Shown: positions 7,555-16,374 of the stretch, in pieces
Numbering within the stretch: position 1 is the first letter of the stretch
Layout of the letters: each line of letters opens with the position of its first letter
Assembly (NCBI RefSeq): GCF_018736145.1
Contig: NZ_CP059997.1
Location: forward strand, 4,897,501-4,961,500
DNA from: Amycolatopsis sp. CA-230715
GTDB lineage: Bacteria; Actinomycetota; Actinomycetes; Mycobacteriales; Pseudonocardiaceae
Direction of reading: 5' to 3'
DNA: 64,000 nucleotides
Notes under the pieces: generated by a model
Told to the model about the DNA's origin: nothing
The model's database searches: none
What the model saw: only the letters and a program-made list of their open reading frames with translations
Made by a program: the position numbers and the translations under genes

Positions 7555-8778
7555 GTGACAATGAACGACAGCAGGCGCCGTCGGCGGGCGGCCACCGCAT
7601 TCCTCGGCCTCGGGCTGAGCATCGCGATCGGCATGAGCGCCTGTTCAAGCGGTTCGAGCGCGCCGGAAGCGGCGCCGGCCGCGAACCAGGACCAGCACGC
7701 GGGCGGCGGGACGGGCACTCCCGCCGCGGCCGCGAAGATCACCGCGATGCCCGCGGCGGGCGCGCAGAACGTGGCGCCGGGCGAACCGGTGAAGGTCACC
7801 GTCGCGGACGGCACGATCCAGTCGGTCACGCTCACCAACCAGGACGGCAAGCAGGTCGGCGGCCAGCCCGCGCCGGACAAGAAGAGCTGGGCCACCACCG
7901 AGCCGCTCGGCTACGGCAAGACCTACACCTGGGCGGGTACCGCGGTCGGCGCCGACGGCAAGCCAGCGCAGCTTTCCGGGGCGTTCACCACGGTGGTGCC
8001 GAAGCGCCAGATGCAGGGCTCGCTCAACGTCGGCGACAACCAGGAGTACGGCATCGCGATGCCGATCGCGCTCACCTTCGGCAGCAAGGTGTCCGACAAG
8101 GCCGCGGTCGAGAAGGCGCTTTCGGTGGAGACCACGCCGAAGGCGGAGGGCTCGTGGGCGTGGCTCGACGGCGACACCTCCGTGCACTGGCGGCCGAAGG
8201 AGTACTTCAAGCCGGGCACCGAGGTGAAGGTCAACGCCAAGCTCTACGGCGTGAAGATCGGCGAAGGCGTGTACGGCAAGCAGGACGTCGCGGCGTCGTT
8301 CAAGATCGGCCGCTCGCAGATCGTCAAGGGGAACACGCAGTCTCACCGCATGCAGGTGATCAGGGACGGCCAGCAGATCGCGGACTACCCGGTGAGCTAC
8401 GGGCTCGACTCCGATCCCGGCCGCGTCACGCACAGCGGGACCCACGTCGTGATGTCCAAGCACCCGACGTACTCGATGAGCAACCCGCGCTACAACTACA
8501 CCGACGTCAACGTGCCGTGGGCGGTCCGGATCTCCAACAACGGCGAGTTCATCCACGGCCTCGCCGCGTCGATCTGGGCGCAGGGCAAGAAGAACATCTC
8601 GCACGGGTGCCTGAACCTGTCGCCGAAGAACGCGAAGGAGTACTTCGACGGCGTGCTCCCCGGTGACCCGGTGGAGATCGAGGGCAGCACCCAGCAGCTG
8701 TCCGCGAAGGACGGCGACTACTCGGACTGGACCTACTCCTGGGAGGACTGGTCCAAGAAGTCCGCGGCCAACAGCTGA
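7555..8778 (+). CDS. Lipoprotein L,D-transpeptidase (YkuD domain)
   Basis: A 407-residue cell-wall enzyme that forms 3-3 peptidoglycan cross-links. The N-terminal signal ends in a lipobox, GMSAC, with the lipidated Cys30, so it should be anchored outside the membrane. Two Ig-like domains (about 60-150 and 152-250) precede the YkuD catalytic domain, with His334 (EFIHG) and the SHGC motif His350-Gly-Cys352. The architecture matches mycobacterial LdtB/Ldt2-type enzymes, which confer tolerance to penicillins. GTG 7555 follows an AAAGGGG ribosome site; ATG 7561 is an alternative. A GTGAC palindrome lies upstream and a strong terminator downstream. Confidence 0.93.
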   Translation: MTMNDSRRRRRAATAFLGLGLSIAIGMSACSSGSSAPEAAPAANQDQHAGGGTGTPAAAAKITAMPAAGAQNVAPGEPVKVTVADGTIQSVTLTNQDGKQVGGQPAPDKKSWATTEPLGYGKTYTWAGTAVGADGKPAQLSGAFTTVVPKRQMQGSLNVGDNQEYGIAMPIALTFGSKVSDKAAVEKALSVETTPKAEGSWAWLDGDTSVHWRPKEYFKPGTEVKVNAKLYGVKIGEGVYGKQDVAASFKIGRSQIVKGNTQSHRMQVIRDGQQIADYPVSYGLDSDPGRVTHSGTHVVMSKHPTYSMSNPRYNYTDVNVPWAVRISNNGEFIHGLAASIWAQGKKNISHGCLNLSPKNAKEYFDGVLPGDPVEIEGSTQQLSAKDGDYSDWTYSWEDWSKKSAANS

Positions 8779-8795
8779 GCACGAGCACGGAGGAC

Positions 8796-8824
8796 GGCCA
8801 GGAAGCCAGCGCGGCTTCCTGGCC
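8796..8824 (+). terminator. Rho-independent terminator after L,D-transpeptidase
   Basis: Perfect 12-bp arms GGCCAGGAAGCC (8796-8807) and its complement (8813-8824), with a 5-nt loop, followed by gttcgtgtttt. It begins 17 bp after the stop. Confidence 0.9.
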
Positions 8825-8952
8825 GTTCGTGTTTTCCGGGAGGGGCGGGAGAAAACTCGTGAAGATCGATGCAACCCGCTTCGAACCCGCGCGCATGTCT
8901 AACGGCAGAGGCGCCGCCGAACGGTGGCGGTGCCACGGACCTAGGAGACCCC

Positions 8953-9264
8953 TTGCGCACTCGAATCACCTTGTGGGCCGGCGCGCTGCTGCTGGCTGGC
9001 GGCATCGCGGCCGGAACGGCGGCCGTGGCGAGCGCGAGCACCACGGACACCCCGCAGGCACCCGCGCCCACCGCCTCGCGGCAGCCGAGCGCGCCCGCGC
9101 CCGCGCCTGCGCCGCCGAGGGGCGAGCCGACCGTCACGCGCCAGGCGCCGACGAAGGCCCCCGCGGCCACCCCGAGCCAGCGGCGTCCGACCGCGGTACC
9201 GGGCAAGGTGCCCGCGGGCCCGACCGGCGACCTGCACCTGCCTGCCATCCTCGGCGGCAACTGA
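8953..9264 (+). CDS. Small secreted Pro/Ala-rich protein
   Basis: A 103-residue protein whose TTG start at 8953 is supported by AGGAGA at 8943-8948 and by the signal peptide that begins there (MRTRITLWAGALLLAGGIAA, cleavage probably after ASA). The mature part is low-complexity, rich in Pro, Ala and Thr (PAPAPAPP), and ends GDLHLPAILGGN. No catalytic motif is present. It ends 4 bp before a SigE-family sigma factor, so the two are probably one operon, and it may be a surface partner or regulator target of that system. Function unknown. Confidence 0.7.
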   Translation: MRTRITLWAGALLLAGGIAAGTAAVASASTTDTPQAPAPTASRQPSAPAPAPAPPRGEPTVTRQAPTKAPAATPSQRRPTAVPGKVPAGPTGDLHLPAILGGN

Positions 9265-9268
9265 CCTG

Positions 9269-9826
9269 GTGACCGACCAGCAGCTCCCGGGTACCGGGCG
9301 GGGCTCGCCGTGGGACGGCGAGTTCGCCCGGTACTTCGGCGAGCGCGCGCACGCCCTTCGCGCCACCGCCTACCTGTTGTGCGGCGATTGGCACCACGCG
9401 GAGGACATCACCCAGCAATCCCTGCTCAAGCTGTACCTGGCGTGGCCGCGCCTGTCGCACCGCGACATGCTCGACGCCTACGCGCGCAAGGTCGTGCTCC
9501 GCACGTTCCTCGCCGAGCACCGGCGGCCGTGGCGCCGCCGCGAACGGCTCACGGACGTGCCGCCGGAACTGCCCGGTGACGGCGATTCCGGTACCGAGCA
9601 ACGGATGCTGGTGCTGCACGCGCTCGGCTCGGTCCCGCCGAAACAGCGGGCCGTGCTGGTGCTGCGGTATTGGAACGACCTGAGCGTCGAAGAAACCGCG
9701 GCGGCGCTCGGATGTTCCACGGGGACCGTGAAGAGTCAAAGCGCGCGGGGGCTCGACACCCTGCGCAAGCGGCTGGGGCCGTATTTCAGCGGAGTGCTGT
9801 CCGGGACGGGAAGGGAGGTGACCTGA
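9269..9826 (+). CDS. SigE-family RNA polymerase sigma factor (ECF-like)
   Basis: A 185-residue ECF-type sigma factor. Region 2 runs over about residues 15-90 (FGERAHALRATAYLLCGDWH, then HAEDITQQSLLKLYLAWPRL), with the GDWHHAED signature of the actinobacterial SigE group. Region 4 lies at about 110-165 (PPKQRAVLVLRYWNDLSVEE, then a helix-turn-helix at AAALGCSTGTVKSQSARGL). GTG 9269 follows the upstream gene by 4 bp. The next gene starts within its stop codon (TGATG), and that membrane protein is a candidate anti-sigma partner. Confidence 0.92.
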   Translation: MTDQQLPGTGRGSPWDGEFARYFGERAHALRATAYLLCGDWHHAEDITQQSLLKLYLAWPRLSHRDMLDAYARKVVLRTFLAEHRRPWRRRERLTDVPPELPGDGDSGTEQRMLVLHALGSVPPKQRAVLVLRYWNDLSVEETAAALGCSTGTVKSQSARGLDTLRKRLGPYFSGVLSGTGREVT

Positions 9827-10302
9827 TGCCCGACGAGGACCTGAAAGAACTGCTCGGCGCCACCGGGGCGGCCGAAGGCCCGCCGATGGGGTTCTCCGCC
9901 GAGGAGATCATCGGCCGCGGCGGCCGGATCCGGCGGCGGCGCAAGGGATTCGCGGTCGCCGCCACGTCGGTGGCCACCGCGGGCGCCATCGCGGCGGTCG
10001 CGCTGCTGGTGCCCTCGCGCGCGCCCGCTCCGGTGCAGCCAGCGGGCCCGAACGTCGCCACGCCGTCCGTCACGGCGCCGCCTCCCAAGATCGAGCCGGC
10101 GCCGACCTCGGTACCGACCGCGCCGATGCCGAAGGTGGCTCCATCGCAGACGGAACGGCAGCGAAGCTCGCCGACACCGGAACGGCGAAGCCCGTCACGG
10201 ACCTCGACACCGAGCGCGGAACAGCCGCCCGCACCACCCGCGGCAACGTTGCCGTCGACGGGGATGCCACCGCCGTCGCGCCCGAGCCCGACGGGTAGGT
10301 AG
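9826..10302 (+). CDS. Single-pass membrane protein coupled to sigma factor, possible anti-sigma
   Basis: A 158-residue protein starting at ATG 9826 inside the sigma factor stop codon, so it is translationally coupled. Residues 1-35 are acidic (MPDEDLKELLGATGAAEGPP) and cytoplasmic. A basic RIRRRRKG stop-transfer precedes one transmembrane helix at about 45-65. The remaining 90 residues are an extracytoplasmic Pro/Ser/Thr-rich tail. This topology and position fit an anti-sigma-like regulator, but there is no HxxxCxxC zinc motif, so direct sigma binding is only an inference. A GTCCACAA hairpin follows its stop. Confidence 0.75.
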   Translation: MPDEDLKELLGATGAAEGPPMGFSAEEIIGRGGRIRRRRKGFAVAATSVATAGAIAAVALLVPSRAPAPVQPAGPNVATPSVTAPPPKIEPAPTSVPTAPMPKVAPSQTERQRSSPTPERRSPSRTSTPSAEQPPAPPAATLPSTGMPPPSRPSPTGR

Positions 10303-10329
10303 TCCACAACGGACAGTCTGTTGTGGACT
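10301..10329. terminator. Hairpin between convergent genes
   Basis: Arms AGTCCACAAC (10301-10310) and GTTGTGGACT (10320-10329) flank a 9-nt loop. It overlaps the last base of the upstream stop codon and lies 11 bp from the stop of the minus-strand gene, so it can end both transcripts. The arm belongs to the GTCCAC-type palindromes that recur in this window. Confidence 0.7.
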
Positions 10330-10339
10330 GCGCTGCCGG

Positions 10340-10675
10340 TCAGGAATCCGATTGGCGGGGCTCCGCCAGCTCCCCGTCTTCGACGGGCCGGTAGTGGTGC
10401 CGCGCCGCGCGCAACCGCTCTTCGGTGCTCGCTGCCTTGGCCTCCGGCGCGGCCGCGATCGAGCGCTTCGCCTGCCGCACGATCTCCAGCGTGGCCGCGT
10501 TCATCGCGACGTCGCCGCGCAGCACGGCGTCGAGCGTCGGGGACACCGGGGTCATCCGCTGGGTGACCTCGCTCAGCAGCGTCACCGCCTCGGCGAGTCC
10601 GGGCAGCGCGGTGTCGTATTCGTCTTCGGCCGTCGCCTTCTCCACGCCCGCCTCCTCCTCGTCCAGCCGCACCAT
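10340..10675 (-). CDS. Small cytosolic helical protein, unknown
   Basis: A 111-residue, charged, mostly helical protein (MVRLDEEEAGVEKATAEDEY ... AARHHYRPVEDGELAEPRQSDS). There is no signal, transmembrane helix or recognised motif. ATG 10675 is chosen as the first start that gives balanced composition; the frame is open further upstream, but that part is Pro/Arg-rich and unlike a protein. The ribosome site is weak, so the start is uncertain. It converges on the sigma/anti-sigma-like pair and shares a terminator with it. I do not recognise the family. Confidence 0.6.
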   Translation of the reverse strand: MVRLDEEEAGVEKATAEDEYDTALPGLAEAVTLLSEVTQRMTPVSPTLDAVLRGDVAMNAATLEIVRQAKRSIAAAPEAKAASTEERLRAARHHYRPVEDGELAEPRQSDS

Positions 10676-11010
10676 CTTGCCCGGACCGGCGCGACAAAAC
10701 CACCTCGATTTGGTTACGCGTTGTCGACAGCCGAGGCCGCGCGACGCCCCGTCAGGGGCATGATCAGGTAACCAAGTGCCGCAGTGTGACATCCCGCCAC
10801 GGCGTTCGCGCTGGTCGAGATCAAAAAGTTGAAATTTTCCGACCCGGGCGTTGACCAGCGGTAATGTAACCCATTCGAGTGAACGGCAAGGGGTAGAAGC
10901 GGTCGTCGGACTGGACAAAACAGACAGTTCCCCTACGGTCGAGGCACTGCACAGGCAGGGACGGACGAGAAGCACCGGCATTGTGTGCGCACGGGACTGG
11001 GAGGGCGGCG
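10676..11010. other. Intergenic region upstream of MFS transporter
   Basis: It carries the divergent control regions of the small helical protein and the transporter. There is an AT-richer patch at about 10820-10870 (atcaaaaagttgaaattttc and ggtaatgtaaccc), the most promoter-like part, but I cannot match a -35/-10 pair with correct spacing. No gene is supported. Confidence 0.4.
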
Positions 11011-12396
11011 ATGGCCGAAGAAGCGGTGCTCGGGGAGGCGGAAGCGCCGAAGGAGGCGCCACCCGAGCAGATCAGGCGGGCCGTCGCGGGATCCGCGATG
11101 GGCAACTGCATCGAGTGGTACGACTTCGGGGTCTTCGGCTTCATGCCCGCGATCCTCGGGCAGGTGTTCTTCAACGCGGCCAGCACGTCCGAAGGGGCGC
11201 TGGCGACGTTCGCGGTACTCGCCATCACCTTCGTGGTGCGGCCGTTCGGCAGTTTCGTGTTCGGCCCGCTCGGCGACCGGATCGGCCGCCAGAAGGTGCT
11301 GGCGCTGACGATCATGCTGATGTCCGGCACCACGTTCCTCATCGGACTGCTGCCCTCCTACGCCACGATCGGGCCCGCGGCCGCGGTGATTTTGGTGCTG
11401 TTGCGGGCCATCCAGGGATTTTCGGCCGGTGGTGAGTACGGCGGCGCGGCGACATTCATCGCCGAGTACGCGCCGGACCGCAAACGCGGCTTCTGGGGGA
11501 GCTGGCTCGAATTCGGCACCGTGCTCGGGTTCGCGATGGGCGCGGGTTTCGTCACGCTCTTCACCGTCCTTTTCGGAGAGGCGGCCATGCTCGACTGGGG
11601 CTGGCGCCTGCCGTTCCTGATCGCGGGGCCGCTCGGCCTGGTCGGGCTCTACCTGCGGACCAAGCTCGAAGACACCCCGCTGTTCGTCGAGTTGGCGAAG
11701 AAGCAGAAGGTCGAGAAGGCGCCGCTGAAGACGTTGCTGACGAAGCACTGGTCGTCGATCCTGCACCTGGTCGGGATCGTGGTGCTGCTCAACATCGCCG
11801 ACTACATGGTGATCACGTACATGGAGACCTACCTGAAGGACGTGGTCGGGTTCGGCGGCAACACCCCGCTGCTGATCATGCTCGCCACCATGGTCGGCGT
11901 GCTGCTGCTGATCGTGCCGATGGGCAGCCTGTCCGACCGGATCGGCCGCAAGCCCATCCTGATCACGTGCGTGGTGTCGTTCCTCGCGCTGCCGATCCCC
12001 GCGTTCAGCCTGATGCGCGCTTCCGGTGACGACAAGAACGCGCTGCAGCTGACGCTCGGTGTCGTGATGATCGCCGTGCCGCTCGTGATGATCCTGTCCG
12101 TGGTGGCTTCGACGCTGCCCGCGATGTTCCCGACACAGGAACGCTACGGCGGTTTTTCCATCGGCTACAGCGTTTCCACCGCCGCGTTCGGCGGGACCGC
12201 GCCGTACATCGTGAGCAGCCTCGTCGACGGCACTGGCAACACGCTGTGGCCCGCGTACTACCTGATGGCCGCCGCCGCGGTGGCCGCGGTGCCGGTGCTG
12301 CTGCTGCCCGAAACCGCGGGCGTCTCGTTGCGCGGCATCGTGAATTCGCGGATCGCGCGGCGCAGGCAGGCCAAGGCGGTCCCGGTCACCGGCTGA
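11011..12396 (+). CDS. MFS transporter, metabolite:H+ symporter (MHS/ProP-like) family
   Basis: A 461-residue, 12-helix major facilitator. The N-terminal GNCIEWYDFGVFGF is the signature of the MHS branch (ProP, ShiA, KgtP), whose members import betaine, proline, shikimate or dicarboxylates with protons. The loop motifs GPLGDRIGRQKVL (between helices 2 and 3) and GSLSDRIGRKPIL (between helices 8 and 9) are intact. ATG 11011 has GGGAGG upstream. The acidic N-terminal 25 residues are cytoplasmic. It stands alone, followed 20 bp later by a hotdog thioesterase gene. The substrate cannot be assigned. Confidence 0.92.
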   Translation: MAEEAVLGEAEAPKEAPPEQIRRAVAGSAMGNCIEWYDFGVFGFMPAILGQVFFNAASTSEGALATFAVLAITFVVRPFGSFVFGPLGDRIGRQKVLALTIMLMSGTTFLIGLLPSYATIGPAAAVILVLLRAIQGFSAGGEYGGAATFIAEYAPDRKRGFWGSWLEFGTVLGFAMGAGFVTLFTVLFGEAAMLDWGWRLPFLIAGPLGLVGLYLRTKLEDTPLFVELAKKQKVEKAPLKTLLTKHWSSILHLVGIVVLLNIADYMVITYMETYLKDVVGFGGNTPLLIMLATMVGVLLLIVPMGSLSDRIGRKPILITCVVSFLALPIPAFSLMRASGDDKNALQLTLGVVMIAVPLVMILSVVASTLPAMFPTQERYGGFSIGYSVSTAAFGGTAPYIVSSLVDGTGNTLWPAYYLMAAAAVAAVPVLLLPETAGVSLRGIVNSRIARRRQAKAVPVTG

Positions 12397-12416
12397 GCGC
12401 CGGTTACCGTTGCGGG

Positions 12417-12974
12417 ATGACGAACTCAGGCGAGGCGTGGCCGCCGGAGGGTGCCGAACCGGTGGCCGCGCACCCGGACGCGCCGGGACCAGGCACGAAG
12501 CTCGGCGTGCACTTCTCGGAGTGCTTCGGCTGCGGTGACCAGCAGGACGGCGGCCTGCACATGGAGTCGACGGTCGGCGACGGCCTGTCGGTCAAGTCGC
12601 AGTTCACCGTCACCGAAGCGCACCAGGGTGCGCCGGGTCTCGCCCACGGCGGGCTGCTGGCCTGCGCGTTCGACGAGGCACTCGGCTCGGTGGCCGGAAA
12701 CCTCCTGCGCCTGCCCGCCGTGACGGGGCGCCTGGAGACCGATTTCCGGCGACCGGTGCCGGTGGGATCGACGCTGTTCATCACCGCGACGCTCGACGGC
12801 ATGGCCGGCCGCAAGATCTACGTCAGCGCGGAAGGCAGGCTCGACGCCGAGGACGGCCCGGTCGCGGTGCGCGCGCGGGCGCTGTTCGTCGTCGTCGAGT
12901 TCGAGCACTTCACCAAGCACGGCGACGTCGACGCCTGGAAGAAGATGCGCGACTCGAACCGCGTGAACCCCTGA
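12417..12974 (+). CDS. Hotdog-fold thioesterase (PaaI-like)
   Basis: A 185-residue single hotdog domain. The motif CFGCGDQQDGGLHMES opens the domain, and AHGGLLACAFDEALG near residue 80 carries the acidic residue expected in PaaI/THEM4-type acyl-CoA thioesterases. A later ETDFRRPVPVGSTLFITATL strand is typical. ATG 12417 follows the transporter stop by 20 bp, so the two may be co-transcribed. Substrate unknown; it would hydrolyse a small or medium acyl-CoA in the cytosol. Confidence 0.85.
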   Translation: MTNSGEAWPPEGAEPVAAHPDAPGPGTKLGVHFSECFGCGDQQDGGLHMESTVGDGLSVKSQFTVTEAHQGAPGLAHGGLLACAFDEALGSVAGNLLRLPAVTGRLETDFRRPVPVGSTLFITATLDGMAGRKIYVSAEGRLDAEDGPVAVRARALFVVVEFEHFTKHGDVDAWKKMRDSNRVNP

Positions 12975-12987
12975 GCCGCGCTGCCGG

Positions 12988-15759
12988 TCAGGTCAGGGTG
13001 CGCGGGCGGATGGCGTTCGCCTTGTCGACGAGTTCGACGCGCTGCTCCACGGTGCCCGCGAGCCTGGCCAGGGTGCGGTAGCAGCGTTCCAGCCCGAAGC
13101 GGAGGTCGCGTTCGGACAGTGCGCAGCCGAGCACCTTGCCCTGGCGCGGTTCCGAGCCCGCCTTGCCGACCCAGTCGTGCGCGGCTTCGAGCACCTCGGC
13201 GGACAGGCGCGTGCGCCGCTCCGCGTCGAGCGTGAGCCGTTCGAGCCTGCCCGAGGCGTCCACGAGATCGGCTTCGGACACCGCGTTCGCGTCCTGGCCG
13301 GTACGCGTCTTGATCTTGATCGCGGCCACCTGCGCGGCGGTGTAGTGCGTCGAGGACTTCGGCACCGATTCCAGCACCTCGATCGCACCCGCCCGCGCGC
13401 CCTGCGCGAGGTAGACGCGGGCGAGGCCGAAGGCGGCGCTCACGTACGAATGGTCGGTGCGCCAGACCAGTTCGTAGAACCGCGCGGCGCCGAAGTAGTC
13501 GCCGATGCCCTCGGCGCTCACCGCGAGCGCGAGCTTCGGCGCGATCTCACCGGGGAGGTCGTCGTAGACGGTCTCGAAGGCGACGTGCGCGACGCGCGGG
13601 CGTCCGCCGGCCAGCTCGATCAGCCCGCGGTACCAGTCGATCCGCCAGTCGTGCGGGAAGCCCGCCTTGATGGCGAGGTACTGCGCGGCCTGCAGCTGCC
13701 GGTTCGCCTCGGTCAGTTCGCCGAGTTCGATCCGCGCGCGCACGATCCGGAGGCGGACCTCGATCGATTCCCTCGGTGCGCCCGCGAGCGCTTCGATCGC
13801 GGTGCGCGGATCGGCGGAGACGACGGTGGCGAGCACACCCGCGGCCGCGTCGCCGGTGTCGGCCTGCGGGATCGGCAGCCCGGCGACGACCTCGCCCGCG
13901 TCCGGCAGTGGCACGCTCTGCCCCTGCTCGGGCACCACCATGTCCACGCCGAAGGTGTTCGTCTCCGGACCGTACACAGTGGACGATCCGGGTCGCGGTT
14001 TTCCGGTGCCCAGCGCCATGATCTCGCGCAGCACACCGGTGAGCTGGTCGCCCATGTCCTCGGCCGAGATGAACCTGCGGTCGGGGTCCGCGTGCGTCGC
14101 GCGCTTGAGGAACCGGTAGTACGAACCGAAGAGCGCGAACAGCGGCACGTCCTCGGGACCGGGGAGCGTGGTCTTGTACTTGCTGGTGTAGCCCGAGAAT
14201 TCGAAGCTCAGCACCGCGAGCGTGCGCCCGACGGTGTAGAGGTCCGACGCCACCGACGCGCCGCGTTTCGCGAGCTCGGGCGCGCTGTACCCGGTGGTGA
14301 AGAACAGCGGGCTTTCGTAGTCGTCCATGCGGCGCACGGCGCCGAGGTCGATCAGCTTGAGCTGCTCGTGCGTCTGGATCACGTTGTCCGGCTTGAGATC
14401 GCAGTACAGCAGCTGCTGGCTGTGCAGGTAGCCGAGCGCGGGCAGGATCTCCAGCCCGTACGCGATCACCTGGCCGATCGGCAGCGGCTCCGCGCGCCCG
14501 GTGGCCCGATGGTGGGCGAGCGCGAGCTGGCGCAGCGACTGGCCGCCGACGTACTCCATCACGATGTAGCCGACCGAGCTGCCGCTCTTCGGGTCCTCGT
14601 GCTGGACGAAGTTGTGGATCTTGACGATGTTCGGGTGCTCGACCTCGGCGAGGAAGCGCTCCTCGTTCGCCGCGGCCGCCAGCGCGGTTTCGTCACCGGA
14701 GTCGATCAGTCCTTTGAGGACGACCCAGCGGTCGCTGACGTTGTGGTCCTGCGCGAGGTAGATCCAGCCGAGACCGCCGTACGCGAGCGCGCCGAGCACT
14801 TCGTACTGGCCGCCGACGAGTTCGCCAGGCTGGAGCTTCGGCACGAACGAGAACGCCGTCCCGCAGTTCTCGCAGATGCCTTCCGGCGAGCCGGGTTTGC
14901 CGTCCGCGGTACGGCCGACCTTGGCGCTGCACTTGCCGCAGAAGCGTTTTTCCTCGGACACCACCGGGTTTTCGAGCACCGCGGACGCGGGGTCGCGGTA
15001 GGGCACCTGCGGGACGTCGACGAGCCCGGCGCCGAGCCTGCCGCGCCGCGAGGTGCGCGACGACGTCCGGCGCCCGGTGCCGGGGAACGCGCCGGAGCCG
15101 GTGCCCGAACCCGTGCCGTGACCGGTGCCGCTGCTGCCGCGGCCCGTTCCGTGGCCGGAGCCGGTTCCGGTGTGCCTGCCGTCGCTCGACCGCTCCGGCA
15201 GCACGCTTTCCGTGCCGGGATCGGGCAACGGCACGTCGGGGCTCGCGTTGACGAGCGGGGTGGGCGGCTGGATGCTCTGCGTTTCCGGTGTCGGCGCGGA
15301 GAGCACGCTGGTGGGTTGCGGGGGTTGCCACGGCTGCTGGCGAAACCCCGGCGGTGCCTGGCGCGGCTGGTTCCCGGCGGCCGCGGGCGGGTGGGGCTGG
15401 TTGCCCGTCGGCGGGTGCGGCCGGTTGCCGGTGGGCGGATGCGGGTGCCCTCCGGTCGGCGGATGCGACTGGCTTCCGGTCGGCGGCGGTTGGTGCTGCG
15501 TAGCCGCGGGCGGCTGGCTTCCGGTGGGCGGCGGCTGATGTTGTGTGGCCGCGGGCGGCGGCACGGCGGGCCGGATGACCGTCGGCGGGTCCGCGGCGGG
15601 CGGGGTGCCCAGCACCTCGGGCGAGCGGGTCCACCCGGTGCCGGGGCCATCGGAAAGATCGCCGGTGGAGGCCCGGTCGACCGGCGCGAACTCGCCCGTC
15701 GCCTCGTCCGGATCCTCGTCGGGCGCCCGGTGACGGGCACGGCGCGACTCCTCCGACAC
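12988..15759 (-). CDS. pknG: Serine/threonine protein kinase PknG
   Basis: A 923-residue soluble kinase with PknG architecture: a long disordered N-terminus, a rubredoxin-like zinc knuckle (Cys274, Cys277, Cys296, Cys299), a kinase domain (about 318-585; Lys349, the loop YCDLKPDN with Asp454, and DLG at 471) and a TPR region to the end. The missing Arg before the catalytic Asp and the DLG are known PknG traits. In mycobacteria and corynebacteria PknG phosphorylates the FHA protein GarA/OdhI to control 2-oxoglutarate use. The N-terminal 260 residues exceed the usual length and hold Pro/Gln/His repeats (QPPAATQHQPPPTGS, HPPTGN) and a Gly/Ser/Thr run. GTG 15759 has GGAGGAGG upstream. Confidence 0.97.
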   Translation of the reverse strand: MSEESRRARHRAPDEDPDEATGEFAPVDRASTGDLSDGPGTGWTRSPEVLGTPPAADPPTVIRPAVPPPAATQHQPPPTGSQPPAATQHQPPPTGSQSHPPTGGHPHPPTGNRPHPPTGNQPHPPAAAGNQPRQAPPGFRQQPWQPPQPTSVLSAPTPETQSIQPPTPLVNASPDVPLPDPGTESVLPERSSDGRHTGTGSGHGTGRGSSGTGHGTGSGTGSGAFPGTGRRTSSRTSRRGRLGAGLVDVPQVPYRDPASAVLENPVVSEEKRFCGKCSAKVGRTADGKPGSPEGICENCGTAFSFVPKLQPGELVGGQYEVLGALAYGGLGWIYLAQDHNVSDRWVVLKGLIDSGDETALAAAANEERFLAEVEHPNIVKIHNFVQHEDPKSGSSVGYIVMEYVGGQSLRQLALAHHRATGRAEPLPIGQVIAYGLEILPALGYLHSQQLLYCDLKPDNVIQTHEQLKLIDLGAVRRMDDYESPLFFTTGYSAPELAKRGASVASDLYTVGRTLAVLSFEFSGYTSKYKTTLPGPEDVPLFALFGSYYRFLKRATHADPDRRFISAEDMGDQLTGVLREIMALGTGKPRPGSSTVYGPETNTFGVDMVVPEQGQSVPLPDAGEVVAGLPIPQADTGDAAAGVLATVVSADPRTAIEALAGAPRESIEVRLRIVRARIELGELTEANRQLQAAQYLAIKAGFPHDWRIDWYRGLIELAGGRPRVAHVAFETVYDDLPGEIAPKLALAVSAEGIGDYFGAARFYELVWRTDHSYVSAAFGLARVYLAQGARAGAIEVLESVPKSSTHYTAAQVAAIKIKTRTGQDANAVSEADLVDASGRLERLTLDAERRTRLSAEVLEAAHDWVGKAGSEPRQGKVLGCALSERDLRFGLERCYRTLARLAGTVEQRVELVDKANAIRPRTLT

Positions 15760-15840
15760 GGCTACCTCCTCCAGCTCGCCGCGGGTGACCCCTGCGATCC
15801 TAGAGGTGACGCGGGCGGCGCGGGTCGGCGCGGGCGCTGG

Positions 15841-16242
15841 TCAGCGGTCGCTGTACATCGTCGCGGTCAGCGTGATCGTGATGTCCGGGGCGACCTGCGC
15901 GCCCGCGGGCGGGTCCTGGCCGACCTGCACCCAGTCGCGGGCGGCGGTCAGCGGCCTGCCGAGGCCCTTGCCGTCGACCTGGCGGAGGTTGTGCAACCCG
16001 GCCGCCTGCATGGTGTCCTGCGCCTGCTGGTGGTTCATTCCCGCGACGTCCGGAACCTCGATGAGCAGCGGTTTCGACACCGGCGCCGCGGAGGACCGCG
16101 CCACGTTGCGGGTGCTCGGCGGGCCCGCCAGCGTCACGGTCACTTCCGCCTGCGGCGGCGCCGGGGTCCGCGCCGTGCACGCGCCCGCGACGGCGAGCAC
16201 GGCCACCGCCCCGGCGGTCGCTCGGACGTGCGTTCTGTTCAC
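15841..16242 (-). CDS. PASTA-domain secreted protein or lipoprotein in the pknG locus
   Basis: A 133-residue exported protein. GTG 16242 starts a hydrophobic signal (RATAGAVAVLAVAGACTART) with a possible but imperfect lipobox AGAC. The mature part holds one PASTA domain (IEVPDVAGMNHQQAQDTMQA, then AGLHNLRQVD ... DPPAGAQVAPDITITLTAT), a fold that binds muropeptides or acts as a spacer in penicillin-binding proteins and PknB. It lies 81 bp upstream of pknG on the same strand, between pknG and glnH. The known mycobacterial pknG-glnH-glnX operon has no such gene, so a link from wall sensing to PknG is a possible, unproved role. Confidence 0.8.
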   Translation of the reverse strand: MNRTHVRATAGAVAVLAVAGACTARTPAPPQAEVTVTLAGPPSTRNVARSSAAPVSKPLLIEVPDVAGMNHQQAQDTMQAAGLHNLRQVDGKGLGRPLTAARDWVQVGQDPPAGAQVAPDITITLTATMYSDR

Positions 16243-16374
16243 GGTGCCTGCCCTCAGCTCTCCGGCGCCCGGCGAATCGACCGGACGGTGGTTTCTCGCG
16301 GAAAGCGGCCGAAGCGTTACGCCAAGTGCGTGATTCGGCGACGTTCGTCCCCGGATGGCCACCACGAGGGCGCG

